This document shows positions 1 through 5,076 of a stretch of DNA of 5,076 nucleotides, piece after piece. The translations under genes were made by a program, and so were the position numbers. The notes beneath the pieces were generated by a model, which saw only the letters and a program-made list of their open reading frames with translations, was not told the origin of the DNA and did not search any database. Position 1 is the stretch's first letter; the number at the start of each line of letters is the position of its first letter. Source of the DNA: a bacterium (lineage in GTDB: Bacteria; SZUA-182; SZUA-191; JAJRXT01); assembly GCA_024277605.1 (NCBI GenBank), contig JAJRUU010000262.1, positions 1 through 5,076 on the forward strand, written 5' to 3'.

Positions 1-182
1 ATGTCTTTAACCCCGGCAACTTCACAAGTTGCGGATATATCCACAATATAACCGGTAAGCCGCCGGGAGCCAAAGGGAGCCAGCACCCGCTTACCCACCT
101 TTATCTGAGGCTGCAATTCGGTTGGAACCGTATAGCTAAACAGCTTGTTGAGCGGCAGGTTGAAGGCAATTTTAACGTACAT
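1..182 (-). CDS. priA: Primosomal protein N' (PriA helicase), N-terminal fragment
   Basis: This is the first 60 codons of a gene that runs off the left edge of the window on the minus strand. PriA is the DNA helicase that recognises stalled forks and reloads the replisome. The visible part matches its N-terminal 3'-end DNA-binding domain. It begins MYVKIAFNLPLNKLFSYTVP, the usual 'pLdk.fdY.vP' opening, and goes on to VGKRVLAPFG (residues 29-38) and RLTGYIVDI (41-49), the 'VG.RV.VPFG.r..tG.V' signature. The start at ATG 182-180 (complement) fits the family, although only a weak AGG-like Shine-Dalgarno lies upstream. The gene diverges from lpxB. Helicase motifs and the zinc-binding cysteines lie outside the window, so intactness cannot be judged. 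Confidence 0.85.
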   Translation of the reverse strand, partial: MYVKIAFNLPLNKLFSYTVPTELQPQIKVGKRVLAPFGSRRLTGYIVDISATCEVAGVKD

Positions 183-225
183 AATTGAAATAGGCCTGCT
201 TAGAGTCAGTAGCGTCCGGTTAGAT

Positions 226-244
226 TTTTGCACAAGCTGCAAAA
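226..244. repeat. Short perfect dyad upstream of priA
   Basis: TTTTGCA (226-232) and TGCAAAA (238-244) form a perfect 7-bp inverted repeat around a 5-nt centre. It lies about 45-60 bp upstream of the priA start codon, where a promoter or operator could sit. I do not recognise it as a known regulator site, and AT-rich dyads of this size also occur by chance. Confidence 0.3.
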
Positions 245-254
245 TGCGTTTTAG

Positions 255-350
255 TTCTCTCTCCCCTCTGGGGAGAGAGTTAGAGTGAGGGGAAAACCCG
301 CTGTTTTGAAATCCCCCTCACCTTGATCCTCTCCCCCAAGGGAGAGGAAA
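255..350. repeat. Two facing copies of a CT/GA-rich palindromic intergenic repeat
   Basis: Copy 1 (about 255-292) and copy 2 (about 312-350) are imperfect reverse complements of each other, separated by roughly 20 nt. Each copy contains its own hairpin. In copy 1, CTCTCTCCCC (257-266) pairs with GGGGAGAGAG (270-279) over a 3-nt loop. In copy 2, CCTCTCCC (328-335) pairs with GGGAGAGG (340-347) over 4 nt. Each hairpin is flanked by a GTGAGGGG/CCCCTCAC tail. The tails pair with each other (286-292 with 314-320), as do AAAAC 293-297 and GTTTT 303-307, so one long cruciform competes with two small hairpins. The form resembles the CCCTCTCCC...GGGAGAGGG intergenic repeats scattered in many bacterial genomes. 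There is no T-run, so it is not a standard terminator. It lies upstream of the lpxB promoter and outside the operon transcript. Confidence 0.75.
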
Positions 351-427
351 AACAAGGAACCTTGAAACAACAGCATAAGCATGCCTTTGTTTATGGCTTA
401 CTGTCAAGCGTTTTATATGGTTTGCGA

Positions 428-456
428 TTGACAACTATTTTAAGACTGCATATAAT
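428..456 (+). promoter_or_regulatory. Consensus sigma-70 promoter for the lpxB operon
   Basis: TTGACA (428-433) and TATAAT (451-456) are both perfect consensus hexamers separated by exactly 17 bp. Transcription would be expected to begin around 462-464, giving a leader of about 50 nt before the lpxB ribosome binding site and start codon. A fully consensus housekeeping promoter suggests strong constitutive expression. No operator is obvious over it, apart from a TGTCAA at 402-407 that mirrors the -35 hexamer. Confidence 0.8.
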
Positions 457-500
457 CAAACAGTTTAAGATTCAGGTTATTATCATATTTGTTTCTCTTT

Positions 501-508
501 GGGAGGTG
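501..508 (+). promoter_or_regulatory. Strong ribosome binding site that fixes the lpxB start
   Basis: GGGAGGTG is a near-complete match to the 16S rRNA anti-Shine-Dalgarno sequence. An in-frame TGA at 507-509 closes the lpxB frame upstream, so translation must begin downstream of it. The only near-canonical start at proper spacing (6 nt after GGAGG) is CTG at 513. The GTG inside the site at 506-508 is in another frame. Confidence 0.7.
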
Positions 509-512
509 AACT

Positions 513-1667
513 CTGGTAGCTGCTCCTCGGGTTGTAATTGTAGCGGGTGAATTATCGGGTGAGTTATACGGCGCCAGGCTGATTACAGCCATGCGCAAGC
601 TAAGCCCGCAGGTAAGTGTGACCGGAATCGGTGGAGAGCGCATGCGGGATGCCGGGGCACAACTGCTGTTTGACATAAATAATTTAGCGGTAGTGGGCGG
701 TTGGGAAGTCCTGGCGCAGGCTCGGGCCATTTTTCGCGCCTATCGGCGTATGAGAAGGTTATTGATCGAAGAGAAGCCCGATTTGCTGATCCTGATAGAT
801 TATCCCGATTTTAACCTGGGATTAGCCGGTGTAGCTCGGCGGCATAATATAAAGGTATTATACTATATAAGCCCGCAGGTATGGGCCTGGCGCTCCGGGC
901 GGGTTAAAAAGATTGCCCGCCGGGTAAATAAAATGGCGGTTATTCTGCCGTTTGAAGTGCCCCTGTACCAACAAGCAGGGTTGGATGTTGAATTTGTGGG
1001 ACACCCCTTGCTGGAGGTAGTTAGGCCGGAATATACCAGGGAACAGGCGCTTAAACGCTATGGGCTGGATCCATCCGGCCTCATAATCGGATTACTCCCC
1101 GGCAGCCGCCGCGGCGAAATAAAATTTTTGTTGGAGGTGATTTTAGCCGCAGCCCGCTTACTTAAAGCTAAGCTGCCTGAGGTGCAGTTTATTATGCCGG
1201 TAGCCCCCAGTTTGGATTTTGAGCAAATAGAGGCGCAGGTAAATCGTGCCGCACTCCCTGTTAAGGTAGTAGCGGGTGAGAATTATGATGTAATGCATGT
1301 TTCCGATATGCTGATTACCGCATCGGGCACAGCCTCTTTAGAGGCTGCTCTTTTGGGGGTGCCGATGGTGGTGGTGTATAAGCTTTCCTGGCTGAGCTAT
1401 ATAGGCGGGCGGTTACTGGTTAAAATCCCCTATGTTTCGCTTGCCAATATCCTGGCGGATAAAGGCTTGATCCCGGAGCTGATTCAGCATCAGGCTACTC
1501 CGGAAAAAATTGCTGCCAAGGGGCTGGAGTTATTAAACGATGCTCACTATATGGCGAATATAAAAAAAGAATTTGCGGAGGTTAAAAACCAGTTGGGTCA
1601 GAGCGGCGCATCAGCCAGAACGGCCCGGATTGCTATGGAGTTAATTAATGAAAATCAGACAGTTTGA
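513..1667 (+). CDS. lpxB: Lipid-A-disaccharide synthase (LpxB), probable CTG start
   Basis: This GT19-family glycosyltransferase condenses UDP-2,3-diacylglucosamine with 2,3-diacylglucosamine-1-phosphate (lipid X) to form the lipid A disaccharide at the inner face of the inner membrane. From CTG 513 the protein has 384 residues, close to the 382 of E. coli LpxB. Visible motifs are VVIVAGELSGELYGARL (7-23), LILIDYPDFN (92-101) with the Asp equivalent to E. coli D98, SPQVWAWRSGRV (120-131), FVGHPL (161-166), LLPGSRRGEI (194-203), SGTASLEAAL (271-280) and VSLANILAD (308-316). The first ATG (591) would remove the N-terminal strand and glycine-rich loop, so it is rejected as the start. An oddity is that the usual GEASGD loop reads GELSGE. 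The last 20 nt overlap the next gene, which indicates translational coupling. Function is confident; the unusual start codon is inferred from the reading frame and the ribosome binding site. Confidence 0.93.
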   Translation: MVAAPRVVIVAGELSGELYGARLITAMRKLSPQVSVTGIGGERMRDAGAQLLFDINNLAVVGGWEVLAQARAIFRAYRRMRRLLIEEKPDLLILIDYPDFNLGLAGVARRHNIKVLYYISPQVWAWRSGRVKKIARRVNKMAVILPFEVPLYQQAGLDVEFVGHPLLEVVRPEYTREQALKRYGLDPSGLIIGLLPGSRRGEIKFLLEVILAAARLLKAKLPEVQFIMPVAPSLDFEQIEAQVNRAALPVKVVAGENYDVMHVSDMLITASGTASLEAALLGVPMVVVYKLSWLSYIGGRLLVKIPYVSLANILADKGLIPELIQHQATPEKIAAKGLELLNDAHYMANIKKEFAEVKNQLGQSGASARTARIAMELINENQTV

Positions 1668-2321
1668 TTGGCTGCTCTTTCGCCTGGTACCATGGTTAGG
1701 CTGTTTATGGCTTAAATTCCTGGACTTCAGTATGCGCCTTGAGTACCGGGGAGTAGAAAGGGTAAGGGCGCTGGATAATCAGGGAATAAATGTGATTTTT
1801 GCCTTCTGGCATGGACGGCAATTGATATTACCCATTGCGTATAAGCATGCTAAGTTGAAGCGGAAGGGAGCCGCACTTATCAGTATGCACAGTGACGGGG
1901 AATATATCAGCCGTACTATAAAATATTTTGGCCTGGATTCGGTGAGGGGTTCTACTTCCCGGGGGGCCGTGAAAGGGCTTAAACAACTGCTTAGGGTATT
2001 ACGCAATGGTATGAATGTCGGCATAACTCCCGATGGCCCGCGAGGTCCCAAATATAAGGCGCAATTAGGCGTTATTCAACTGGCCAAGTTAAGTGGGGTA
2101 CCCATAATCCCGCTCACTTTCGGAGCCTTAAAAAAAAAACTTTCTCCAGTTGGGATAGCATGATCCTGCCTTATCCCTTTAGCAGGGGAGTCGTCATCTG
2201 CGGAGAGCCAATTTATGTGAAACGCTATACCTCGACCGAACAAATGGAAGAATTGTGCCAACAGCTAGATGTGGCGCTTAACCTTATTACCGCCGAAGCA
2301 GATAATTACTCTAGTAAATAA
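1648..2321 (+). CDS. DUF374 lysophospholipid acyltransferase-family protein, split by a -1 frameshift at A10
   Basis: This is probably a membrane-associated acyltransferase related to the lysophospholipid/lipid A acyltransferase superfamily; its acceptor is unknown. ATG 1648 has GGAG at 1637-1640 and overlaps lpxB. The first 164 codons show a hydrophobic N-terminus (8-28), FWHG (53-56), HSDGE (81-85), RGSTSRG (100-106) and TPDGPRGP (127-134), all typical of DUF374. The zero frame then ends at TGA 2161-2163 (171 residues), too short for the family. The conserved C-terminus, SSWDSMILPYPFSRG, followed by VVICGEPIYV, lies in the -1 frame from 2139. With one slip in the A10 run 2130-2139 the product is 224 residues, ending at TAA 2319-2321, which overlaps the waaA ATG by one base. 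The neat junction argues the two-frame gene is, or recently was, functional. Sequencing error, mutation and programmed slippage all remain possible. Confidence 0.82.
2130..2177 (+). promoter_or_regulatory. Candidate -1 slippage site: A10 run with downstream hairpin
   Basis: Ten A residues (2130-2139) provide two overlapping A AAA AAA heptamers in the zero frame, at which paired tRNA-Lys could re-pair one base back. A hairpin can form downstream: GGGATA (2152-2157) with TATCCC (2172-2177), then GCA (2158-2160) with TGC (2167-2169) above a 2-nt bulge. Its loop contains the zero-frame TGA stop. A GGAG at 2122-2125 lies just upstream and could act as an internal Shine-Dalgarno. The gap to the hairpin (12 nt) is longer than is typical. 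Transcriptional slippage on the A-run is an equal alternative, as is a simple sequencing error. Confidence 0.4.
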
Positions 2322-3622
2322 TGCCCATACTTTATTTGATATATGATTTTTTCCTGCTGCTTTTCATGTTGGCCTGGCTGCCATTCCTGCTCATAGCGCT
2401 CTCCCGGAGTGTAAAATATAAAAAGAGTTTAAAATACCGCCTGGGGATCTGGCCGGAAAGCCTGAGCGCCAAATTCAATGATCATGACTGGGTCTGGCTG
2501 CATGCGGTTTCGGTAGGTGAAGTGGCTGCCGTAACGCCGCTGGTAAAGACTCTTAAAGAACGGCATCCTAATCTTAAATTATTGGTTTCCACGGTAACCG
2601 AAACAGGGAATCAGCTGGCGCATCAATGCCTGGAAGGGGTGGATGAGATTATCTATTTTCCGCTTGACTTAATGGCAATAAGTCAGCGGGTGATAAACCG
2701 GGTAAACCCGGCGCTGTTCATTGTGGCCGAGACTGAAATCTGGCCCAATTTCCTGCGCTGTCTGGCCCGAAAATCTATACCGGCGGTGATCATAAATGGC
2801 CGTATCTCAGCTAAATCGTTTAAGAACTACCGCCTGGCTAAGTTTTTTATAAAACGGGTGCTGGCTGATATTAGCTGTTTCAGTATGCAATCTCAGCTGG
2901 ATGCAGAGCGCATAAAGGCCTTAGGGGCCAAAGCAGAGCGAGTACGGGTAGTCGGTAATTTAAAATTTGACCGCTTGCCCCCTGAAGTATCTCGAGCAGA
3001 TAAAGGCATCCTGCGGGCTGCTTTGGGGATTAAAGCTGCTGCCCCTATATTTATAGCGGGCAGTACTCACGCCGGTGAAGATGAGATTGTAATTTGCGCC
3101 TATAAAGAATTATTAGCCTCCCATCCTCAACTGGTGCTAATCATCGCTTCCCGTCACTTAGAGCGTTTGTCCGATATCGAAGCTATAATTAAGCAACAGG
3201 GATTGCAATCGATGCGTAAGTCGGCTGTATCCAACAAGCCTAACCGGGGAGATGTCGTCCTGGTGGATACAATCGGTGAGCTGGCCGGATTATATGCTAT
3301 TGCCGATCTGGTGTTTGTGGGCGGCAGCCTGGCGCCTATCGGCGGGCATAATATCCTGGAACCGGCCGCTTACGGCCATCCGGTTCTCTATGGCCCCCAT
3401 ATGAGTAATTTTTTAGGTAGTGCCGGTATACTAAAGGCGGTTGGCGCCGGTATTGAGGTGCAGGGGCTGGAGCAATTGATTGTTGAAGCTGAAAAACTGC
3501 TCAATGATAAAGACTTAAGGACTCAACTGGGACAAGCCGCCAAAACCGCGGTGGAACAAAACCGGGGAGCTACAAAAAAAACATTGGAAATTATTGAGAC
3601 GTATCTTAGTTCCAAACATTAA
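2321..3622 (+). CDS. waaA: 3-deoxy-D-manno-octulosonic acid (Kdo) transferase
   Basis: WaaA (KdtA, GT30) moves Kdo from CMP-Kdo to lipid IVA on the cytoplasmic face of the inner membrane. At 433 residues it matches the usual length (E. coli 425). An N-terminal membrane anchor (about 4-27) is followed by HAVSVGEV (61-68), whose Glu67 is the expected catalytic base. The acceptor-side domain has VSTVTETG (89-96), AETEIWPN (136-143) and NGRIS (159-163). The CMP-Kdo-binding domain has VGNLKFD (211-217), AGSTHAGEDE (246-255), ASRHLER (276-282), VDTIGEL (315-321) and GGSLAPIGGHNILEPAA (334-350). The ATG overlaps the -1-frame stop of the acyltransferase (TAATG), and no Shine-Dalgarno is visible, so initiation probably depends on ribosomes finishing that gene. 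How many Kdo units it adds cannot be told from sequence. Confidence 0.95.
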   Translation: MPILYLIYDFFLLLFMLAWLPFLLIALSRSVKYKKSLKYRLGIWPESLSAKFNDHDWVWLHAVSVGEVAAVTPLVKTLKERHPNLKLLVSTVTETGNQLAHQCLEGVDEIIYFPLDLMAISQRVINRVNPALFIVAETEIWPNFLRCLARKSIPAVIINGRISAKSFKNYRLAKFFIKRVLADISCFSMQSQLDAERIKALGAKAERVRVVGNLKFDRLPPEVSRADKGILRAALGIKAAAPIFIAGSTHAGEDEIVICAYKELLASHPQLVLIIASRHLERLSDIEAIIKQQGLQSMRKSAVSNKPNRGDVVLVDTIGELAGLYAIADLVFVGGSLAPIGGHNILEPAAYGHPVLYGPHMSNFLGSAGILKAVGAGIEVQGLEQLIVEAEKLLNDKDLRTQLGQAAKTAVEQNRGATKKTLEIIETYLSSKH

Positions 3623-3663
3623 TGAATAAGGAGCAGGCCCTGCCTGTAGGCGATGAAAATTAG
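3622..3663 (+). other. Possible 13-codon coupling mini-ORF between waaA and lpxK
   Basis: The waaA stop is again part of a TAATG. The ATG (3622-3624) opens a frame of 13 codons (MNKEQALPVGDEN) ending at TAG 3661-3663, which overlaps the lpxK start at 3653. It contains AAGGAG (3628-3633), which lies 19 nt from the lpxK ATG, too far to serve it directly. Translation of the mini-ORF could carry ribosomes onto the lpxK start, which otherwise has only a weak AGG nearby. It may equally be chance, and it shows no recognisable peptide function. Confidence 0.25.
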
Positions 3664-4759
3664 AAAACCGGCAATTGAAATAGTTCAGGCGTTAGAGGAG
3701 CATTGGTGGGGCAAAGTTATGCTCCTGCCGCTTAGTATGGCTTCCTGTGTGTTTTATCCCTTGGTTTCTCTAAGGGTGTATCTGTATAAACTGGGGCTGC
3801 TGAAAGCGGAGAAGCTCAAGTGCCGGGTAATCTGTGTGGGTAATATCACCTCCGGCGGTACCGGTAAAACCCCCACAGTGCGATTATTGGCTGACAAATT
3901 GCAAAAGCAGGGGCTGCGGGTTGTCATTCTCAGCCGGGGCTATAAGGGAAATTTAAAAGGCAAGCTGGAGGTGGCGGCTGATGAGAAGAAGATTCTGCAC
4001 TCGGCAGCCGAGGTGGGGGATGAGCCGTATTTACTGGCTCAACAACTGCCCGGTATACCAATCGTGGTCGGTAAACGCCGCTCTTATGCCGGTTGGTATG
4101 CCAGCTTGCGCTTTAAGCCGCAGGTGATTATTTTAGATGACGGCTATCAGCACTTAAAACTTGCCCGCCAGGTTAATATAATGGTGATCGATGCCACTAA
4201 TCCGTTTGGCAATCGTTGTTTGCTGCCGCGGGGGACATTACGGGAACCGCTCTCGGCCCTGTCTCGCGCCCAGGTTTTCTTGCTCACCAAGACTGATTTG
4301 GCAAAAGATGTATCCGCTGTAGTTGATACCCTGAGACGCTATAACCCAAAAGCGCCACTACTGACCAGTGTTCATCAGTCGGTTGCTATCGGCGAGTTGA
4401 GTAATAAGAAAAAACACCCCTTAAAGTGGTTAAAAGGCAAAAAAGTGGCGTGTTTCAGTGGGATTGCCGATCCGGCTTCATTTGTAAAAATGATAAAAGA
4501 ACTGGGGGCGGAAGTAGCCGGGCAGCTTAACTTTCCCGACCACTATCAATATACAGCGGCTGATTTAGGCGAATTGGCGGATACGGCAAAGGAATTGGGA
4601 GCCGAAGCTCTTATCACCACTGAGAAGGATGCGGTACGCATAACCGATTTTGACCTGCCCGACATCCCCGTACTAACGCTTAATATAGCGCTAAAAATAA
4701 CCTCCAACGAGCGGGAGTGGGAGGAAGCCTGGAAGGTTATCGTGGGAGTGGAGGTTTAA
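3653..4759 (+). CDS. lpxK: Tetraacyldisaccharide 4'-kinase (lipid A kinase)
   Basis: LpxK uses ATP to phosphorylate the 4' position of the tetraacyl disaccharide, giving lipid IVA, at the inner membrane. The 368-residue length is within the family range. A hydrophobic N-terminal helix (about 23-45) precedes the P-loop GGTGKT (68-73). SRGYKG (94-99), GDEP (122-125), the Walker-B-like DDGYQH (162-167), LPRGTLREP (191-199), LTKTD (211-215), SGIADP (269-274), PDHYQY (295-300) and TTEKDAVR (322-329) follow in the normal order. An in-frame TAG at 3647-3649 leaves ATG 3653 as the first possible start, and the N-terminus aligns with known LpxK proteins. The start lacks a well-placed Shine-Dalgarno. 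The gene acts biochemically between LpxB and WaaA, which are both in the same operon. Confidence 0.95.
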   Translation: MKIRKPAIEIVQALEEHWWGKVMLLPLSMASCVFYPLVSLRVYLYKLGLLKAEKLKCRVICVGNITSGGTGKTPTVRLLADKLQKQGLRVVILSRGYKGNLKGKLEVAADEKKILHSAAEVGDEPYLLAQQLPGIPIVVGKRRSYAGWYASLRFKPQVIILDDGYQHLKLARQVNIMVIDATNPFGNRCLLPRGTLREPLSALSRAQVFLLTKTDLAKDVSAVVDTLRRYNPKAPLLTSVHQSVAIGELSNKKKHPLKWLKGKKVACFSGIADPASFVKMIKELGAEVAGQLNFPDHYQYTAADLGELADTAKELGAEALITTEKDAVRITDFDLPDIPVLTLNIALKITSNEREWEEAWKVIVGVEV

Positions 4760-4761
4760 AT

Positions 4762-5016
4762 ATGAGTGGTGAAACAACAAATCTACTAGATTTATTAAAA
4801 TTATTAGTTGCTCCCGGATTTGGTTTTTTGGGGGTATATATAGGTTTACAATATGGATTAAAACAATTGCGTGAGCAAAAAAGGCTTGATTTTATAGAAA
4901 GACAAATCCGAGAATTCTATTCGCCATTATTAGGTTATCAAAGGGCAATACTAGGAGTCTGTCGGACTTTAGCAGCAGAATATGGTATAATGGTCGGAAA
5001 TAAATCTTTGCCATGA
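4762..5016 (+). CDS. Small single-pass membrane protein, probably truncated by an IS
   Basis: ATG 4762 sits 2 nt after the lpxK stop, with a perfect GGAGGT (4750-4755) at 6-nt spacing. The frame stays open further upstream inside lpxK, but this start is far better supported. The 84-residue product has one hydrophobic segment (about 9-30) followed by a charged helical stretch (34-52) and EFYSPLLGYQRAI (51-63). I recognise the transmembrane-plus-'ERQ..EFYSPLLG' layout from uncharacterised bacterial proteins of roughly twice this length; their function is unknown to me. After about residue 64 the resemblance stops, and the last 20 or so codons probably read into the left end of the insertion sequence. 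Codons are visibly AT-richer than in lpxK, suggesting a separate origin. It is best treated as a 3'-truncated gene with no inferred role in LPS synthesis. Confidence 0.65.
   Translation: MSGETTNLLDLLKLLVAPGFGFLGVYIGLQYGLKQLREQKRLDFIERQIREFYSPLLGYQRAILGVCRTLAAEYGIMVGNKSLP
4983..4991 (+). promoter_or_regulatory. Extended -10 promoter likely serving the transposase
   Basis: TGGTATAAT is a perfect -10 hexamer (4986-4991) with the TGn extension that can replace a good -35 element. No convincing TTGACA lies 16-18 bp upstream. Transcription would begin near 4998, about 30 nt before the transposase ATG, a spacing common in insertion sequences. Confidence 0.5.
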
Positions 5017-5028
5017 AGGGGCCAAAAG

Positions 5029-5076
5029 ATGAGTGTTAAATTTATACTGACCGACCGGGAGACGCCTTATTTGTTA
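5029..5076 (+). CDS. IS1182-family transposase, N-terminal fragment
   Basis: Only the first 16 codons are present: MSVKFILTDRETPYLL. The 'F.LTDR.TPYLL' opening is characteristic of IS1182-family DDE transposases, which usually continue 'PPS...WLP..HLARF'. AAGGGG (5016-5021) lies 7 nt before the ATG as a ribosome binding site. The catalytic residues are outside the window, so whether the enzyme is intact is unknown. The family call rests on a short match and is correspondingly moderate. Confidence 0.7.
   Translation, partial: MSVKFILTDRETPYLL

Larger units (their letters stand above)
4950..5076 (+). mobile_element. Left end of an IS1182-family insertion sequence (partial)
   Basis: The transposase start at 5029 implies that the element's left end lies upstream of it. 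Loss of similarity in the interrupted small gene points to a junction near 4950-4957. An imperfect dyad, AGTC...GACT (4956-4968), begins there and could belong to the terminal inverted repeat. The right end, the matching inverted repeat and any target duplication are outside the window, so the boundary is an estimate. Confidence 0.5.

Noticed and set aside
255..350. Repeat pair as a rho-independent terminator
   Set aside because: Neither hairpin is followed by a T-run on either strand, and both flanking genes are transcribed away from it.
255..350. Repeat pair as a CRISPR fragment
   Set aside because: There are only two copies, in opposite orientation, with no regular spacers and no cas genes.
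323..550. Plus-strand open frame of 75 codons across the repeat and the lpxB leader
   Set aside because: It runs through a palindromic repeat, the consensus promoter and the lpxB start region in another frame, with no ribosome binding site or recognisable protein.
440..730. Minus-strand open frame of 96 codons over the lpxB start
   Set aside because: It is antisense to conserved LpxB codons and gives a low-complexity sequence with no known motif.
1779..2051. Minus-strand open frame of 90 codons inside the acyltransferase
   Set aside because: It is a shadow of the strongly conserved DUF374 motifs on the plus strand.
2076..2261. Minus-strand open frame of 61 codons over the frameshift region
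   Set aside because: The plus strand here encodes conserved DUF374 C-terminal residues in the -1 frame; the antisense product has no recognisable features.
4717..4761. Earlier start for the small membrane-protein gene, inside lpxK
   Set aside because: The extra residues are glycine-rich readthrough of lpxK in another frame, and ATG 4762 has the perfect ribosome binding site.

Overview
The window carries a lipid A/Kdo assembly operon from a bacterium with an outer membrane. Four consecutive plus-strand genes encode lipid-A-disaccharide synthase (lpxB), a DUF374-type acyltransferase, Kdo transferase (waaA/kdtA) and lipid A 4'-kinase (lpxK). Several ribosome binding sites are strong and Bacillota-like, and lpxB most likely starts at CTG. 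A diderm Bacillota lineage (Negativicutes- or Halanaerobiales-like) is therefore a reasonable guess, but the window alone does not prove the taxon.

Layout: positions 1-182 (minus strand) are the first 60 codons of priA, the primosomal helicase. The divergent gap 183-512 holds a short dyad near priA, two facing copies of a CT/GA-rich palindromic repeat (255-350), and a full-consensus sigma-70 promoter (TTGACA, 17 bp, TATAAT; 428-456). That promoter probably drives the lpx operon. The operon itself runs from 513 to 4759 with overlapping or closely spaced genes: a 20-nt overlap between lpxB and the acyltransferase, a 1-nt TAATG overlap into waaA, and a 30-nt gap before lpxK. It is followed 2 nt later by an AT-richer small membrane-protein gene. 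That gene looks cut off by the left end of an IS1182-family element, whose transposase begins at 5029 and leaves the window.

How the genes work together: LpxB joins UDP-2,3-diacylglucosamine and lipid X into the disaccharide. LpxK phosphorylates it at 4' to give lipid IVA. WaaA then adds Kdo. The acyltransferase may supply a lipid acylation step; its substrate cannot be told from sequence.

The most interesting point is in the acyltransferase gene. Its conserved C-terminal part lies in the -1 frame after a run of ten A residues (2130-2139), and the -1 frame ends exactly at the TAATG junction with waaA. This is either an assembly or true indel, or programmed slippage that would also control coupling to waaA. 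No CRISPR array, tRNA, rRNA or defence system was seen, and nothing resembling a wholly new system.
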